Source of the DNA: Streptomyces sp. NBC_01717
GTDB lineage: Bacteria > Actinomycetota > Actinomycetes > Streptomycetales > Streptomycetaceae
Reading direction: 5' to 3'
NCBI RefSeq assembly: GCF_036248255.1
Contig: NZ_CP109178.1
Coordinates: 3,348,001 to 3,412,000, forward strand
DNA length: 64,000 nt
The position numbers were made by a program, and so were the translations under genes. The notes below the pieces were generated by a model. That model was not told where the DNA came from. It saw only the letters and a program-made list of their open reading frames with translations, and did not search any database. Each line of letters starts with the position of its first letter. The stretch's first letter is position 1. This document shows positions 42,798-52,040 of the stretch, one piece after another.

Positions 42798-45721
42798 CTG
42801 CGTGCCTCCTCGACTGTGTCCCCCGTGTCATCGGTTCGACCGCCGGGACGGTCTGCCAGCTCGGTGCGGTCGGTCTGTGCGGTGCGTTCGCTCCGGTCGA
42901 CGCCGAGGGCAGGGCCGGCGCCGACGGCACTGCCGGCGCCTTCGGCGATCTCCGCCTCGACATCGCGGCGGCCGTCCTTCGCGCCCTGGTGGAAGCCGCC
43001 GAGGCGACGGCGCAGCGCTTCCTTGTCCAGGCTGCCCTTGCGCTCGGTGGCGGGGGCGGCTGCGGGCTTCACAACCTTGGGGGTGCGCTTGGGCAGCCCC
43101 TTGTCGGTGATGCGTTCGCCCTGCGGCTGCTGCTGTGGTTCCGGCTGCCGGGGGCCGGGAAAGGCCTCTGCGACGGTGGTGACGGCCGGGACCGGAGCGG
43201 TGAAGGGCTCCTGGCTCTCGTCCGCGGTGCGCTCGTGGCGGTCGGGGCCGATGGCGTACGGGCCGGACGCCGCCGGGGCCGGCAGGACCTCCGGGACCTC
43301 GGGCAGCCGGAACTGCATCGTGGTCTCGGCCTCGGTCTCGGCGGCGAGCGGCTCAGGTGCAGGCGGCTCGGTTGCGACCGGTTCGGGCGCGGGCACCGGC
43401 TCGGCGCCGGACTCCGCTCCCGCGTCGCGGATCGTCTGCTCGGCCGCGGCGATCAGCGGGTCGCCTGGCAGCGCGAGTGTCCGGCCCGGCAGGGAGTTGG
43501 AGTTGGCCTCGGCGACCGATCCCGGCAGGTTCAGCGCGGGCGCGTCCCCCGGCACCCGCACCGGCGGCGGGGTGGCGGTCGGCGGCGCCTTCGGCAGCAG
43601 CGCCTGCGGCAGCACGACGACCGCCGTCACGCCGCTGCCCTTCTGCTCGCGCAGCTGGACCCGGACCCCGTGGCGCCCCGCCAGCAGCGACGTCACCTGG
43701 AGTCCGAGGCCCGCTCCGTCCGCGCTCTGCCGGCCCGCCTCGAACGAGGCCGGGTCGGCGAGCCGGGCGTTGAGCTCGCCCATCCGTACGGACGACATCC
43801 CGATGCCCTCGTCCTGAACGGAGAGCATCACCTCACCGGACTCCAGCAGCCAGCCGGAGAGCTGGACATGGGAGTCGGGCGGCGAGAAGGAGGTCGCGTT
43901 CTCCAGGAGTTCGGCGACCAGGTGGCTGAGGTCGTCGGCGGCGAAGCCGGCGACCTGGGCGTGCGGCGGCAGCGACTGGATGGTGACCCGCTCGTACCGC
44001 TCGATCTCGCTGACGGCCGCCCGCAGGACGTCGACCAGCGGGATCGGGCCGGAGTGCCCGTGACCGTGCTCGGCGCCCGCGAGAACCAGCATGTTCTCGC
44101 TGTGGCGGCGCATGACCGTGGCCATGTGGTCGAGCTTGAAAAGGGTGGCGAGCCGCTCCGGGTCCTGCTCACGCTCCTCCAGGCTCTCGATGACGCCGAG
44201 CTGGCGTTCGACGAGGCCGAGAGTGCGGAGCGAGAGGTTGACGAAGGTGTGGTGGACCGTGTTCTTCAGCCGCTCCAGCTGGGCGGCCAGGTCGGCCGTG
44301 CGGACCTGGAGTTCGGCGCGCTGGAGGGACAGGGCCTCGTGTCCGGCGACGAGCTCGCCGCGCTCCTTCTCCAGGTTCGCGAACCGGCCGTTGAACTCGT
44401 GGAGCAGTCCCTGCAGCTTGCCGTGGAGAACGTTGAGGTTCCGTACGACCTGGGCGAACTCGTCGTTGCGGCCGGTGTAGCGGACCGGCTCGGCGGTGCC
44501 GGGCTCCGCGGCGAGGCGGGCGGCGCCGATCCGCAGGACGGCGAGCGGCTGGGTGAGCGTGCGGGCCACGGCGGTGGAGACGCCGACGGCGATCAGCAGA
44601 CAGCCGCCGAGCAGCGCGATGTGCAGTTCGAGCGCGGTGACGTCGTCGTCGCGCAGCTGCTCCAGTCGCTGGATGCGGGCGGTGCCGAGTGCGGACTCGA
44701 CGCTGCGCATCCGGTCGATGCGGGCGGAGAGTGCCGCCCCGACCTTCTGCCGGTTGACCTGCTGGTCGGAGTCCGACAGCTCGGGGCGGTCGGTGAGCGC
44801 GGCGAGGTATTTCTCCGCGTTGTTGACCTCGGGCCCGGTGACCGTGGAGGAGAGCTTCTCGCGAGCTGTGGAGCCCGCGGCCTGGTCGAAGTCGGCGAGC
44901 GCGGCGAGTTCGCGGACCCTGGCCTGCTGGGCGGCGGCACTCAGCTCGTCACGGTTGCGGTCGTCCTCGCTCGGGCCCTCGTCCTGGGTCTGCACGGGCA
45001 GCCCGGTGTACGGGTCGATCTGCGGGGTGGTGGCCACTTCGCGGGGCACCGACAGGGCGGCGACCAACAGCCCGCGGGTGGCGGAGGCCTGCTCGGCCGC
45101 CTGGCCCAGGGCAAGGGGCGCACGAGTGGCCTCGGATGCGCGCGGCGGGGTCTTCTCGGCCAGTTCGTCGGCGACGTCCTGCAGCTTGGCGATGACCTCG
45201 GAGTACGCCTGGTGGGCCGCGAGCGCCGAGCCCTTGCCGGTGAGCGCGGTGCGGCGCAGCGAGGGGATCGTGGAGAGGTCGCGGCGCAGCGCGGCGGGGG
45301 CCGTGCCGCGGATCTCGTCGACCTGCTGGTCGACGCGGGCGCTGCGGCTGCTGGGTCCGTCGCTCTTCGGGCCGGACTTCTCGTCCCGGCCGCTCGCGAT
45401 GTAGGCCGTGACCTCGTCGCGCTCGTCCGCGAGGGCGTGCGCGAGCGCCACCGCCTGCTGATTCAGCTCGGCGAGCGTGACCAACCGCTGGGACTCGTTC
45501 AGTTCGGAGGAGGCACCGAGCGCCGCGGGCGCGCCCGCGGCGATGACGGTGATACCGACGACCGCGACGCCGGCGACCAGCCGGCTGCGTACGCGTACGG
45601 TGCGCCGGGTGGGCTCACCTTCGGCCGGCGGCAGAGGTGTCGCCCCGGAACCGCTTCGCTTGCTGCCCTTGCTCCGAGGCCGCTTCTTCTGCACCGGTGC
45701 TCGCAATCTTGACTCGTCCAC
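42794..45721 (-). CDS. cvnA: Conservon sensor histidine kinase-like protein CvnA
   Basis: 975 aa. Membrane helix at about 48-70, a large nitrate-sensor-like extracytoplasmic helical domain (about 75-355), a second helix (ALLGGCLLIAVGVSTAVART), then HAMP (about 385-440), coiled coil and HATPase (about 570-690; ELLENATSFSPPDSHVQL, DEGIGMS, GAGLGLQVTSLLA). The last 280 residues are Pro/Glu/Ala-rich and look disordered. In conservons CvnA is the membrane receptor for CvnB-D. GTG start 45721 with CAAGG just upstream. Confidence 0.94.
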   Translation of the reverse strand: MDESRLRAPVQKKRPRSKGSKRSGSGATPLPPAEGEPTRRTVRVRSRLVAGVAVVGITVIAAGAPAALGASSELNESQRLVTLAELNQQAVALAHALADERDEVTAYIASGRDEKSGPKSDGPSSRSARVDQQVDEIRGTAPAALRRDLSTIPSLRRTALTGKGSALAAHQAYSEVIAKLQDVADELAEKTPPRASEATRAPLALGQAAEQASATRGLLVAALSVPREVATTPQIDPYTGLPVQTQDEGPSEDDRNRDELSAAAQQARVRELAALADFDQAAGSTAREKLSSTVTGPEVNNAEKYLAALTDRPELSDSDQQVNRQKVGAALSARIDRMRSVESALGTARIQRLEQLRDDDVTALELHIALLGGCLLIAVGVSTAVARTLTQPLAVLRIGAARLAAEPGTAEPVRYTGRNDEFAQVVRNLNVLHGKLQGLLHEFNGRFANLEKERGELVAGHEALSLQRAELQVRTADLAAQLERLKNTVHHTFVNLSLRTLGLVERQLGVIESLEEREQDPERLATLFKLDHMATVMRRHSENMLVLAGAEHGHGHSGPIPLVDVLRAAVSEIERYERVTIQSLPPHAQVAGFAADDLSHLVAELLENATSFSPPDSHVQLSGWLLESGEVMLSVQDEGIGMSSVRMGELNARLADPASFEAGRQSADGAGLGLQVTSLLAGRHGVRVQLREQKGSGVTAVVVLPQALLPKAPPTATPPPVRVPGDAPALNLPGSVAEANSNSLPGRTLALPGDPLIAAAEQTIRDAGAESGAEPVPAPEPVATEPPAPEPLAAETEAETTMQFRLPEVPEVLPAPAASGPYAIGPDRHERTADESQEPFTAPVPAVTTVAEAFPGPRQPEPQQQPQGERITDKGLPKRTPKVVKPAAAPATERKGSLDKEALRRRLGGFHQGAKDGRRDVEAEIAEGAGSAVGAGPALGVDRSERTAQTDRTELADRPGGRTDDTGDTVEEARS

Positions 45722-46058
45722 CCTTGAAGCAGAGGTGACGCTCGGTCACATGGAACGGCGCCCCGACCGCCTGGTACGGCTTCTGACCATTCCAGTGCTT
45801 TTGAGAGGGGGGCGCGCATCGACCGCTCCGCCACCTGAACGAGTGAACATCACTCCAGAGTTGACGAACAAGTCTCCCCACGCGCGTCGCCGTGCACACC
45901 CGGGCCGCGGGCTGGAACTTCCGCGCAGGCTTTGGCAAGATGCCCGCCCGCACGCCGCCGGAGCCATTCCTTCCGCTCAAGGGGTGCGGCTGACCTGCTC
46001 GTACTGTCCAACGCCGCGCTCGTGCAGGGCCGGTGAAGGCGTCGTGCAGACTTGCCGT
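45722..46058. other. Divergent intergenic region cvnA / PP2C-like gene
   Basis: 337 bp with no gene. It must hold both promoters. TTGACG near 45861 toward the plus strand is the only box-like element, without a convincing partner. No repeat or RNA motif is seen. Confidence 0.5.
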
Positions 46059-46844
46059 ATGCGTATCGAACTCGCCACCGTCCCCGGTAGCCCCGAACGC
46101 CCCAACGAGGACTGGGCGGCCACCGCACTTCCCGCTTCCGGCCAGGGCGGGACGCTGGTCCTGCTCGACGGCGTCACTCCGCCGCAGGGGGACGACGGTT
46201 GTGTGCACTCCGTCCCGTGGTTCACCGCTCGACTGGGCGGCTCCCTGGCCGAACTGTCGGGTTCGCGGCGGGATCTGCCCCTCATGGAGGTCCTCGCCGA
46301 GTCCATCCGGCGCACCGCCGACACGCACCGTTCCTCCTGTGACCTTTCTCACGTGCGTACACCGCAGGCGACCGTCGTGATGGCGCGTTGGGACGAACGC
46401 GAGATCGAACACCTGGTGCTCTCCGACTCGGTGCTGCTGTTCGAGTCGACGGACGGCTCGGTACGCGCACTGCTCGACGACCGGCTCGACCGGCTGCCAC
46501 CGGGCTCCCTGGCCACCGAGGCGATCGCCGACGCGCAGGTGCGCAACAAGGAGGGCGGCTTCTTCACCGCCGCCGCCGACCCCTCGGTGGCGGCGCGCGC
46601 GGTGACCGGGCGGACGCCGCGCGCCGGGGTGCGGGCGCTGGCCGCACTGACGGACGGGGCGAGCCGCTGGACCGAGATGTTCCGCGAAGGGGACTGGGCG
46701 GCCTGCCTCGGGGTGCTCCACAAGGAGGGCGCAGGGGGGCTGATCGACCGGGTCAGGGCACTGGAGGACGCGGACACCGGGCGCACGTATCTGAGGCGCA
46801 GCAAGACGCACGACGACGCCACGGCGGTCTATGCGGTGCTGTAG
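46059..46844 (+). CDS. PP2C-like phosphatase domain protein
   Basis: 261 aa. The order of acidic motifs resembles PP2C phosphatases: ERPNEDWAATALP, LVLLDGVTPPQGDDG, LVLSDSVLLFES, ALTDGASRW and KTHDDATAVYAVL. The first Arg-Glu-Asp motif is modified and residues between motifs are short, so metal binding is plausible but not certain. Soluble, no signal. Role and partner unknown. Confidence 0.75.
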   Translation: MRIELATVPGSPERPNEDWAATALPASGQGGTLVLLDGVTPPQGDDGCVHSVPWFTARLGGSLAELSGSRRDLPLMEVLAESIRRTADTHRSSCDLSHVRTPQATVVMARWDEREIEHLVLSDSVLLFESTDGSVRALLDDRLDRLPPGSLATEAIADAQVRNKEGGFFTAAADPSVAARAVTGRTPRAGVRALAALTDGASRWTEMFREGDWAACLGVLHKEGAGGLIDRVRALEDADTGRTYLRRSKTHDDATAVYAVL

Positions 46845-46861
46845 GTCACCCGAGTACGGAG

Positions 46862-46887
46862 CCGGCCCGGGCCAGATGCCGGGCCGG
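46862..46887. terminator. Bidirectional terminator between convergent genes
   Basis: CCGGCCCGG/CCGGGCCGG with an 8-nt loop, placed between the PP2C-like gene end (46844) and the MarR gene end (46910). Confidence 0.7.
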
Positions 46888-46909
46888 TCCAGGTTGGACC
46901 CGGCTCGTG

Positions 46910-47407
46910 TCATTCCTCGGCGCGGGTGTTCAAGTGGTGCAGCAGCCGGGCCAGTTCCGCCACCTCGGCCCGGTCCCAGTCGGCGAGCTTGCGTACGTAC
47001 CGCTCGCGGCGGGCGTCGCGGACGCTGCGGTAACGCGCGAGTCCCTCGTCGGTGAGATGAACGAGGAAGGCCCGCCCGTCGGCCGGATCGGGTTCGCGCG
47101 CCACCAGTCCGAGGTCCTCCAGGGCGCGCAGTTGACGGCTCATGGTCGCCTTTCCGACCCCGAAGTACGCCGCGAGATCGGTGGCCCGTTGCCGCCCCGC
47201 CGACTCCAGTTGCACGAGGAGTCCGTACGCCGCGGCCTCCAGGTCGGGGTGGACCTCGCGCGCCATTTCGCCGGAGCTCGACCGCGCCCGGCGCAGGAAG
47301 ACGGCCAACTCCCGCTCCAGTGCCAGGAATTCGTGGTCCACACCAGTTTCCCCGGTCGCGCCGGGTTCACTACCGCTTTCGCTCCCGTGCACGTCAACAC
47401 CCCTCAT
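46910..47407 (-). CDS. MarR family transcriptional regulator
   Basis: 165 aa. Winged helix: QRATDLAAYFGVGKATMSRQ, LRALEDLGLVAREPDPADGR, AFLVHLTDEGLARY. Long flanking helices form the dimer interface. Divergent from the lysozyme gene. A perfect 15-bp palindrome sits 16 bp upstream of its ATG, so it probably represses itself. Confidence 0.92.
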   Translation of the reverse strand: MRGVDVHGSESGSEPGATGETGVDHEFLALERELAVFLRRARSSSGEMAREVHPDLEAAAYGLLVQLESAGRQRATDLAAYFGVGKATMSRQLRALEDLGLVAREPDPADGRAFLVHLTDEGLARYRSVRDARRERYVRKLADWDRAEVAELARLLHHLNTRAEE

Positions 47408-47422
47408 GAGCTTTCCTGCCGC

Positions 47423-47437
47423 TGAAAGTTTCTTTCA
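47423..47437. promoter_or_regulatory. Likely MarR operator
   Basis: TGAAAG-TTT-CTTTCA is an exact inverted repeat with a 3-bp centre, a size and shape typical of MarR dimers. A nearby CTTTCC (47411) may be a weaker half-site. It would block the MarR promoter or ribosome binding region. Confidence 0.65.
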
Positions 47438-47631
47438 CCGCCGGTCATCGCCGCAGCTCCGCCAGTATTTCGCAGGCGTAGACCAACGGCGGCGCCCAGG
47501 CCCCCTTCCGCCGCACGGGTCTACGTGCGTAGCGTCATTCCTGGCATGTTCACACCATCACATGTCACAGGGGTGCGCCGAGCCGCCCCCTGGGTCGGCA
47601 GATCCCCCCACCGAGACCTCGGAGGCACGCA

Positions 47632-48480
47632 ATGCCCGTGCACAGATCCGGATCCGGAACGACCCGCCGCTCACGCTTCGCGGCGCTGGGAACGCTTCTC
47701 GCAGCACTCTCGCTTCTGCTCACCCTGCCCGGTGCGGCCACTGCGGCCGACTCCCCCACCGCCACCACCACACCCGCTCGCGGGTCGGCCACGATGGGCA
47801 TGGGCGTCATCGCCCATGACGGTCAGGGCGGCCTGCCGCGTGACACGCGCGCCGCGCAGACCGAAGGCGTGGACGTCAGCAGCCACCAGGGCAACGTCGA
47901 CTGGGCGACCCTCTGGAACAGCGGTGTCCGGTGGGCCTACACCAAGGCCACCGAAGGCACGTACTACACGAACCCCTACTTCGCCCAGCAGTACAACGGC
48001 TCGTACAACGTCGGCATGATCCGGGGCGCGTACCACTTCGCCACCCCGGACACCACGAGCGGTGCCACCCAGGCCAACTACTTCGTGGACCACGGGGGCG
48101 GCTGGTCGCAGGACGGCAGGACGCTGCCGGGCGTCCTCGACATCGAGTGGAACCCGTACGGCGACCAGTGCTACGGCAAGACCGCGGCCGCCATGGTCTC
48201 CTGGATCCGCGACTTCGTGAACACGTACAAGTCACGCACCGGCCGCGACGCCGTCATCTACACCGCGACCAGCTGGTGGCAGGCCTGCACCGGCAACAAC
48301 GCGGGCTTCGCCGCCACCAACCCGCTCTGGGTGGCCCGCTACAACACCACCGTCGGTGAACTCCCGGCCGGCTGGGGCTACTACACCATCTGGCAGTACA
48401 CGTCGTCCGGCCCGTACGTCGGCGACCACAACCACTTCAACGGCGCCCTCGACCGCGTACAGGCACTCGCCAACGGCTGA
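47632..48480 (+). CDS. Secreted GH25 lysozyme (cellosyl type)
   Basis: 282 aa. Signal peptide to about residue 38 (TAA-DSP). Catalytic domain about 78-280: first Asp in EGVDVSSHQGNVDW, acid/base Glu region LDIEWNPYG, and WQYTSSGPYVGDHNHFNGAL at the end. It is an N-acetylmuramidase of the Streptomyces cellosyl family with no extra wall-binding domain. CGGAGG lies 6 bp before the ATG. Confidence 0.95.
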   Translation: MPVHRSGSGTTRRSRFAALGTLLAALSLLLTLPGAATAADSPTATTTPARGSATMGMGVIAHDGQGGLPRDTRAAQTEGVDVSSHQGNVDWATLWNSGVRWAYTKATEGTYYTNPYFAQQYNGSYNVGMIRGAYHFATPDTTSGATQANYFVDHGGGWSQDGRTLPGVLDIEWNPYGDQCYGKTAAAMVSWIRDFVNTYKSRTGRDAVIYTATSWWQACTGNNAGFAATNPLWVARYNTTVGELPAGWGYYTIWQYTSSGPYVGDHNHFNGALDRVQALANG

Positions 48481-48500
48481 GTCCGCCCCGCAGCGCCCCA

Positions 48501-48537
48501 CTGGGCCCCGGTGACGCACCCCGTCACCGGGGTCCAG
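48501..48537 (+). terminator. Terminator of the lysozyme gene
   Basis: A 16-bp stem (48501-48516 with 48522-48537) with one G-T pair and a 5-nt loop, 20 bp after the stop. Confidence 0.8.
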
Positions 48538-48630
48538 TCGCGTCCACCGCACCGACAGGGCCCGGCAGCCCGTGCCGACCAGGCAATTCATCCCGTAGGC
48601 GGGACCCCTCGACCCGCTATGCACTCGGCG

Positions 48631-48649
48631 TATACACCGTATGTATAGT
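48631..48649 (+). promoter_or_regulatory. Promoter -10 and inverted repeat before the deacetylase gene
   Basis: TATAC-N7-GTATA (48631-48647) overlaps a good -10 box TATAGT (48644-48649). A protein bound to the repeat would cover the promoter. The -35 is poor, so activation or repression at this site is plausible. The TATAC/GTATA half-sites recall GntR-type operators. Confidence 0.5.
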
Positions 48650-48701
48650 CGCGCCTGTCGCACGCCGTGTGCGCCGTTCAGCAACGAGGGAGTGACCCGC
48701 C

Positions 48702-49466
48702 TTGCGCAGGAAGAAGAAGTCGATCGGTACGGGCCTGGCCGCCGCTCTTGCGGCGGCGCTCGCCCTGACGCTGAGCAGCTGCTCGACGCCGACCACCGCC
48801 CCGGCCTCACAACGGGCGGACGCGGCCTCCGACGCCAAGGGCTCGTTCGGCCCGGTGGACTGCCGCAGGGCGAAGTGCATAGCGCTGACCTTCGACGCGG
48901 GTCCGGGCGAGGACACCCCGCATCTCCTCGACATCCTCAAGGAGAAGAAGGTGCACGCCACCTTCTTCCTGCTGGGCAGGAACCACGTGCTCAAGCACCC
49001 CGACACCGTGCGCCGCCTCCAGGCGGAGGGCCACGAGGTCGCCAACCACACCTGGTCGCACGAGATCCTGACGGACCGGAAGCCCGCCGAGATACGTGCC
49101 GAGCTGGAGAAGACGCAGGACGCGATCGCGAAGATCACCGGCAGGAAGCCGCGGCTGATGCGTCCGCCGCAGGGCCGGACCGACGACACGGTCTCCGGCA
49201 TCAGCAAGGATCTCGGGCTCGCTCAGGTCCTGTGGAGCGCCACCGCCAAGGACTACTCGACGACCGACTCCGCGCTGATCAAGAAGCGGATACTCGACCA
49301 GGCGAGCAAGGACGGCATCATCCTGCTGCACGACATCTACAGGGGCACCGTGCCCGCGGTGCCGGGCATCATCGACGCACTGAAGAAGCGTGGCTACACC
49401 TTTGTGACGGTCCCCCAGCTGATGGCCCCCTCCGAGCCCGTGCCGGGCGCCGTCTACCGCCCCTGA
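48702..49466 (+). CDS. Polysaccharide deacetylase lipoprotein
   Basis: 254 aa from TTG 48702 with GAGGGAG upstream. Lipoprotein signal with lipobox LSSC at about residue 27. NodB domain: motif 1 reads ALTFDAGPGEDTP, where the usual TFDDGP has its second (metal-binding) Asp replaced by Ala; motif 2 VANHTWSHEIL has both His; motif 3 MRPPQGRTDD and the late ILLHDIY are present. It would remove acetyl groups from chitin- or peptidoglycan-like glycans at the cell surface; the motif 1 change leaves activity uncertain. Confidence 0.88.
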   Translation: MRRKKKSIGTGLAAALAAALALTLSSCSTPTTAPASQRADAASDAKGSFGPVDCRRAKCIALTFDAGPGEDTPHLLDILKEKKVHATFFLLGRNHVLKHPDTVRRLQAEGHEVANHTWSHEILTDRKPAEIRAELEKTQDAIAKITGRKPRLMRPPQGRTDDTVSGISKDLGLAQVLWSATAKDYSTTDSALIKKRILDQASKDGIILLHDIYRGTVPAVPGIIDALKKRGYTFVTVPQLMAPSEPVPGAVYRP

Positions 49467-49518
49467 GCACGGACCGCCACCCGCTGCCTGGAGACCGCGG
49501 ACACCGGGGACATGCGGA

Positions 49519-49553
49519 ACGGCCCGCACCGCCCTCTCGGGGGTACGGGCCGT
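49519..49553. terminator. Bidirectional terminator between deacetylase and lon
   Basis: ACGGCCCG/CGGGCCGT (49519-49526, 49546-49553) with additional inner pairing, in the gap between the two convergent genes. Confidence 0.7.
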
Positions 49554-49598
49554 CCGACCGGCCGCGCACGTCATGCCACGCCCGTCACGCCATGGCGC

Positions 49599-52019
49599 TC
49601 ACGCCGCGGCCGGGATCCTCTCCTCCGCCCTGGCCGAAGCCGGGGCGAGAGCGATCTCCAGCACCTGACGGACATCCGTCACCGGGTGGACCTCCAGCTT
49701 GTCGAGGACCTCGGCCGGGACGTCGTCCAGATCGGCCTCGTTCCGCTTCGGGATCACCACGGTGGTGATTCCGGCGCGGTGCGCGGCCAGCAGCTTCTGC
49801 TTCAGGCCGCCGATCGGCAGTACCCGTCCGGTCAGCGACACCTCGCCGGTCATCGCCACATCCGTACGGACCAGCCGCCCCGAGAGCAGCGAGGCCAGTG
49901 CCGTCGTCATCGTGATACCGGCGCTGGGGCCGTCCTTGGGGACCGCGCCCGCCGGGAAGTGGATGTGCGCTCCCCGGTCCTTGAGGTCGGCGACGGGCAG
50001 TTCCAGTTCGGCGCCGTGCGACCGCAGGAAGCTGAGCGCGATCTGCGCGGACTCCTTCATGACGTCGCCGAGCTGGCCGGTCAGGGTCAGTCCGGCGGCA
50101 CCCGTCTCCGGATCGGCCAGCGACGCCTCCACGAACAGCACGTCGCCGCCGGCACCGGTCACCGCGAGTCCGGTCGCCACGCCCGGCACCGCGGTGCGGC
50201 GCTCGGCCGGGTCCTGGGCGGACTCGGGAACGTGGTGCGGCCGTCCGACGAGACCCCGCAGGTCCTCGTCGGTGACGGTGAACGGGAGCTCCCGGTCGCC
50301 CAGCTCGTGCTGCGCGGCGACCTTGCGGAGCAGCCGGGCGACGGCCCGCTCCAGGTTTCGTACGCCCGCCTCGCGGGTGTACTCGCCGGCCAGCTTGCGC
50401 AGCGCCGACTCCTCGAGGGTCACCTCGCCCTTCTCCAGACCGGCCCGCTCCAGCTGGCGCGGCAGCAGGTGGTCCCGGGCGATGACGACCTTCTCGTCCT
50501 CGGTGTAGCCGTCGAGCCTGACCAGCTCCATGCGGTCGAGCAGGGCCTCCGGGATGGCTTCCAGGACGTTGGCGGTGGCCAGGAAGACCACGTCGCTGAG
50601 GTCGAGCTCGACCTCCAGGTAGTGGTCGCGGAAGGTGTGGTTCTGCGCCGGGTCGAGCACTTCGAGGAGCGCCGCGGCCGGGTCGCCGCGGAAGTCGGAG
50701 CCGACCTTGTCGATCTCGTCGAGCAGGACGACCGGGTTCATGGAACCGGCCTCCTTGACGGCGCGGACGATGCGTCCGGGGAGCGCACCGACGTACGTAC
50801 GCCGATGGCCGCGGACCTCCGCCTCGTCCCGCACACCGCCGAGCGCGACACGGACGAACTTGCGTCCCATGGCGTGCGCGACGCTCTCGCCGAGGGACGT
50901 CTTGCCTACGCCGGGAGGCCCGACGAGGGCCAGCACCGCACCACCGCGGCGCCCGCCGACGACCCCGAGACCGCGGTCGGCACGGCGCTTGCGCACGGCG
51001 AGGTACTCGGTGATCCGCTCCTTCACGTCCTCCAGGCCGGCGTGCTCGGCGTCGAGGATCTCCTTGGCCGCGCGGATGTCGTACGCGTCCTCGGTGCGCT
51101 CGTTCCACGGCAGCTCCAGGACGGTGTCCAGCCAGGTGCGGATCCAGGAACCCTCGGGGCTCTGGTCGGACGAGCGCTCCAGCTTGTCGACCTCCTTGAG
51201 CGCGGCCTCACGGACGTGCTCGGGAAGATCGGCGGCTTCGACGCGCGCCCGGTAGTCGTCGGACTCGTCCTCCGGGTCGCCGTTGAGCTCTGACAGTTCC
51301 TTGCGTACGGCTTCGAGCTGGCGCCGCAGCAGGAACTCGCGCTGCTGCTTGTCGACGCCCTCCTGGACATCCTTCGCGATGGACTCGGCGACGTCCTGTT
51401 CGGCGAGGTGTTCGCCGAGCCACTGGATGGCGAGCTTCAGCCGGGCGACCGCGTCGGCGGTCTCCAGGAGCTGCACCTTCTGGGTGGTCGTGAGGAAAGG
51501 TGAGTAACCGGAGTTGTCGGCGAGCGCGGAGATGTCGTCGATCTGCTGGACCCGGTCCACGACCTGCCAGGCGCCGCGCTTCTTCAGCCAGCTGGTGGCC
51601 AGGGCCTTGTACTCCTTGACCAGCTCGGCGGCCGCACCGGGAAGCGGCTCCGGGACGGACACGTCCACGCGTGTCCCCTCCACCCAGAGCGCTGCCCCGG
51701 GGCCGGTGGTCCCGGCGCCGATCCTCACCCGGTCACGGCCGCGGATGAGCGCACCGGGGTCGCCGTCGGAGAGCCGGCCGACCTGCTCGACGGTACCGAG
51801 CACACCCGTTCCGGTGTACGTCCCGTCGATCCGCGGCACGAGCAGCACCTCGGGCTTGCCGCCACCCGGCCGGACGGCTGCCTGCGCGGCCTCCACGGCG
51901 GCCCGCACATCGGTGTCGGACAGGTCGAGAGGAACCACCATTCCGGGCAGCACGACCTCGTCGTCGAGCGGCAGCACTGGCAAGGTCAGCGGAGTGACCG
52001 CGTTGGGCTCAGTAGCCAT
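49599..52019 (-). CDS. lon: ATP-dependent Lon protease
   Basis: 806 aa, full length. N-terminal substrate domain (about 15-210), coiled-coil linker (about 215-300), AAA+ module (Walker A LVGPPGVGKTSLGE, Walker B VVLLDEIDKVG), and C-terminal protease with Ser in PKDGPSAGITM and Lys in GLKQKLLAAHRAG. It degrades misfolded and regulatory proteins. The ATG at 52019 follows AAGGGGAG. The HAIR-like operator upstream indicates control by HspR, as reported for lon in Streptomyces. Confidence 0.97.
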   Translation of the reverse strand: MATEPNAVTPLTLPVLPLDDEVVLPGMVVPLDLSDTDVRAAVEAAQAAVRPGGGKPEVLLVPRIDGTYTGTGVLGTVEQVGRLSDGDPGALIRGRDRVRIGAGTTGPGAALWVEGTRVDVSVPEPLPGAAAELVKEYKALATSWLKKRGAWQVVDRVQQIDDISALADNSGYSPFLTTTQKVQLLETADAVARLKLAIQWLGEHLAEQDVAESIAKDVQEGVDKQQREFLLRRQLEAVRKELSELNGDPEDESDDYRARVEAADLPEHVREAALKEVDKLERSSDQSPEGSWIRTWLDTVLELPWNERTEDAYDIRAAKEILDAEHAGLEDVKERITEYLAVRKRRADRGLGVVGGRRGGAVLALVGPPGVGKTSLGESVAHAMGRKFVRVALGGVRDEAEVRGHRRTYVGALPGRIVRAVKEAGSMNPVVLLDEIDKVGSDFRGDPAAALLEVLDPAQNHTFRDHYLEVELDLSDVVFLATANVLEAIPEALLDRMELVRLDGYTEDEKVVIARDHLLPRQLERAGLEKGEVTLEESALRKLAGEYTREAGVRNLERAVARLLRKVAAQHELGDRELPFTVTDEDLRGLVGRPHHVPESAQDPAERRTAVPGVATGLAVTGAGGDVLFVEASLADPETGAAGLTLTGQLGDVMKESAQIALSFLRSHGAELELPVADLKDRGAHIHFPAGAVPKDGPSAGITMTTALASLLSGRLVRTDVAMTGEVSLTGRVLPIGGLKQKLLAAHRAGITTVVIPKRNEADLDDVPAEVLDKLEVHPVTDVRQVLEIALAPASARAEERIPAAA

Positions 52020-52040
52020 GATCTCCCCTTCGGCATTCAA

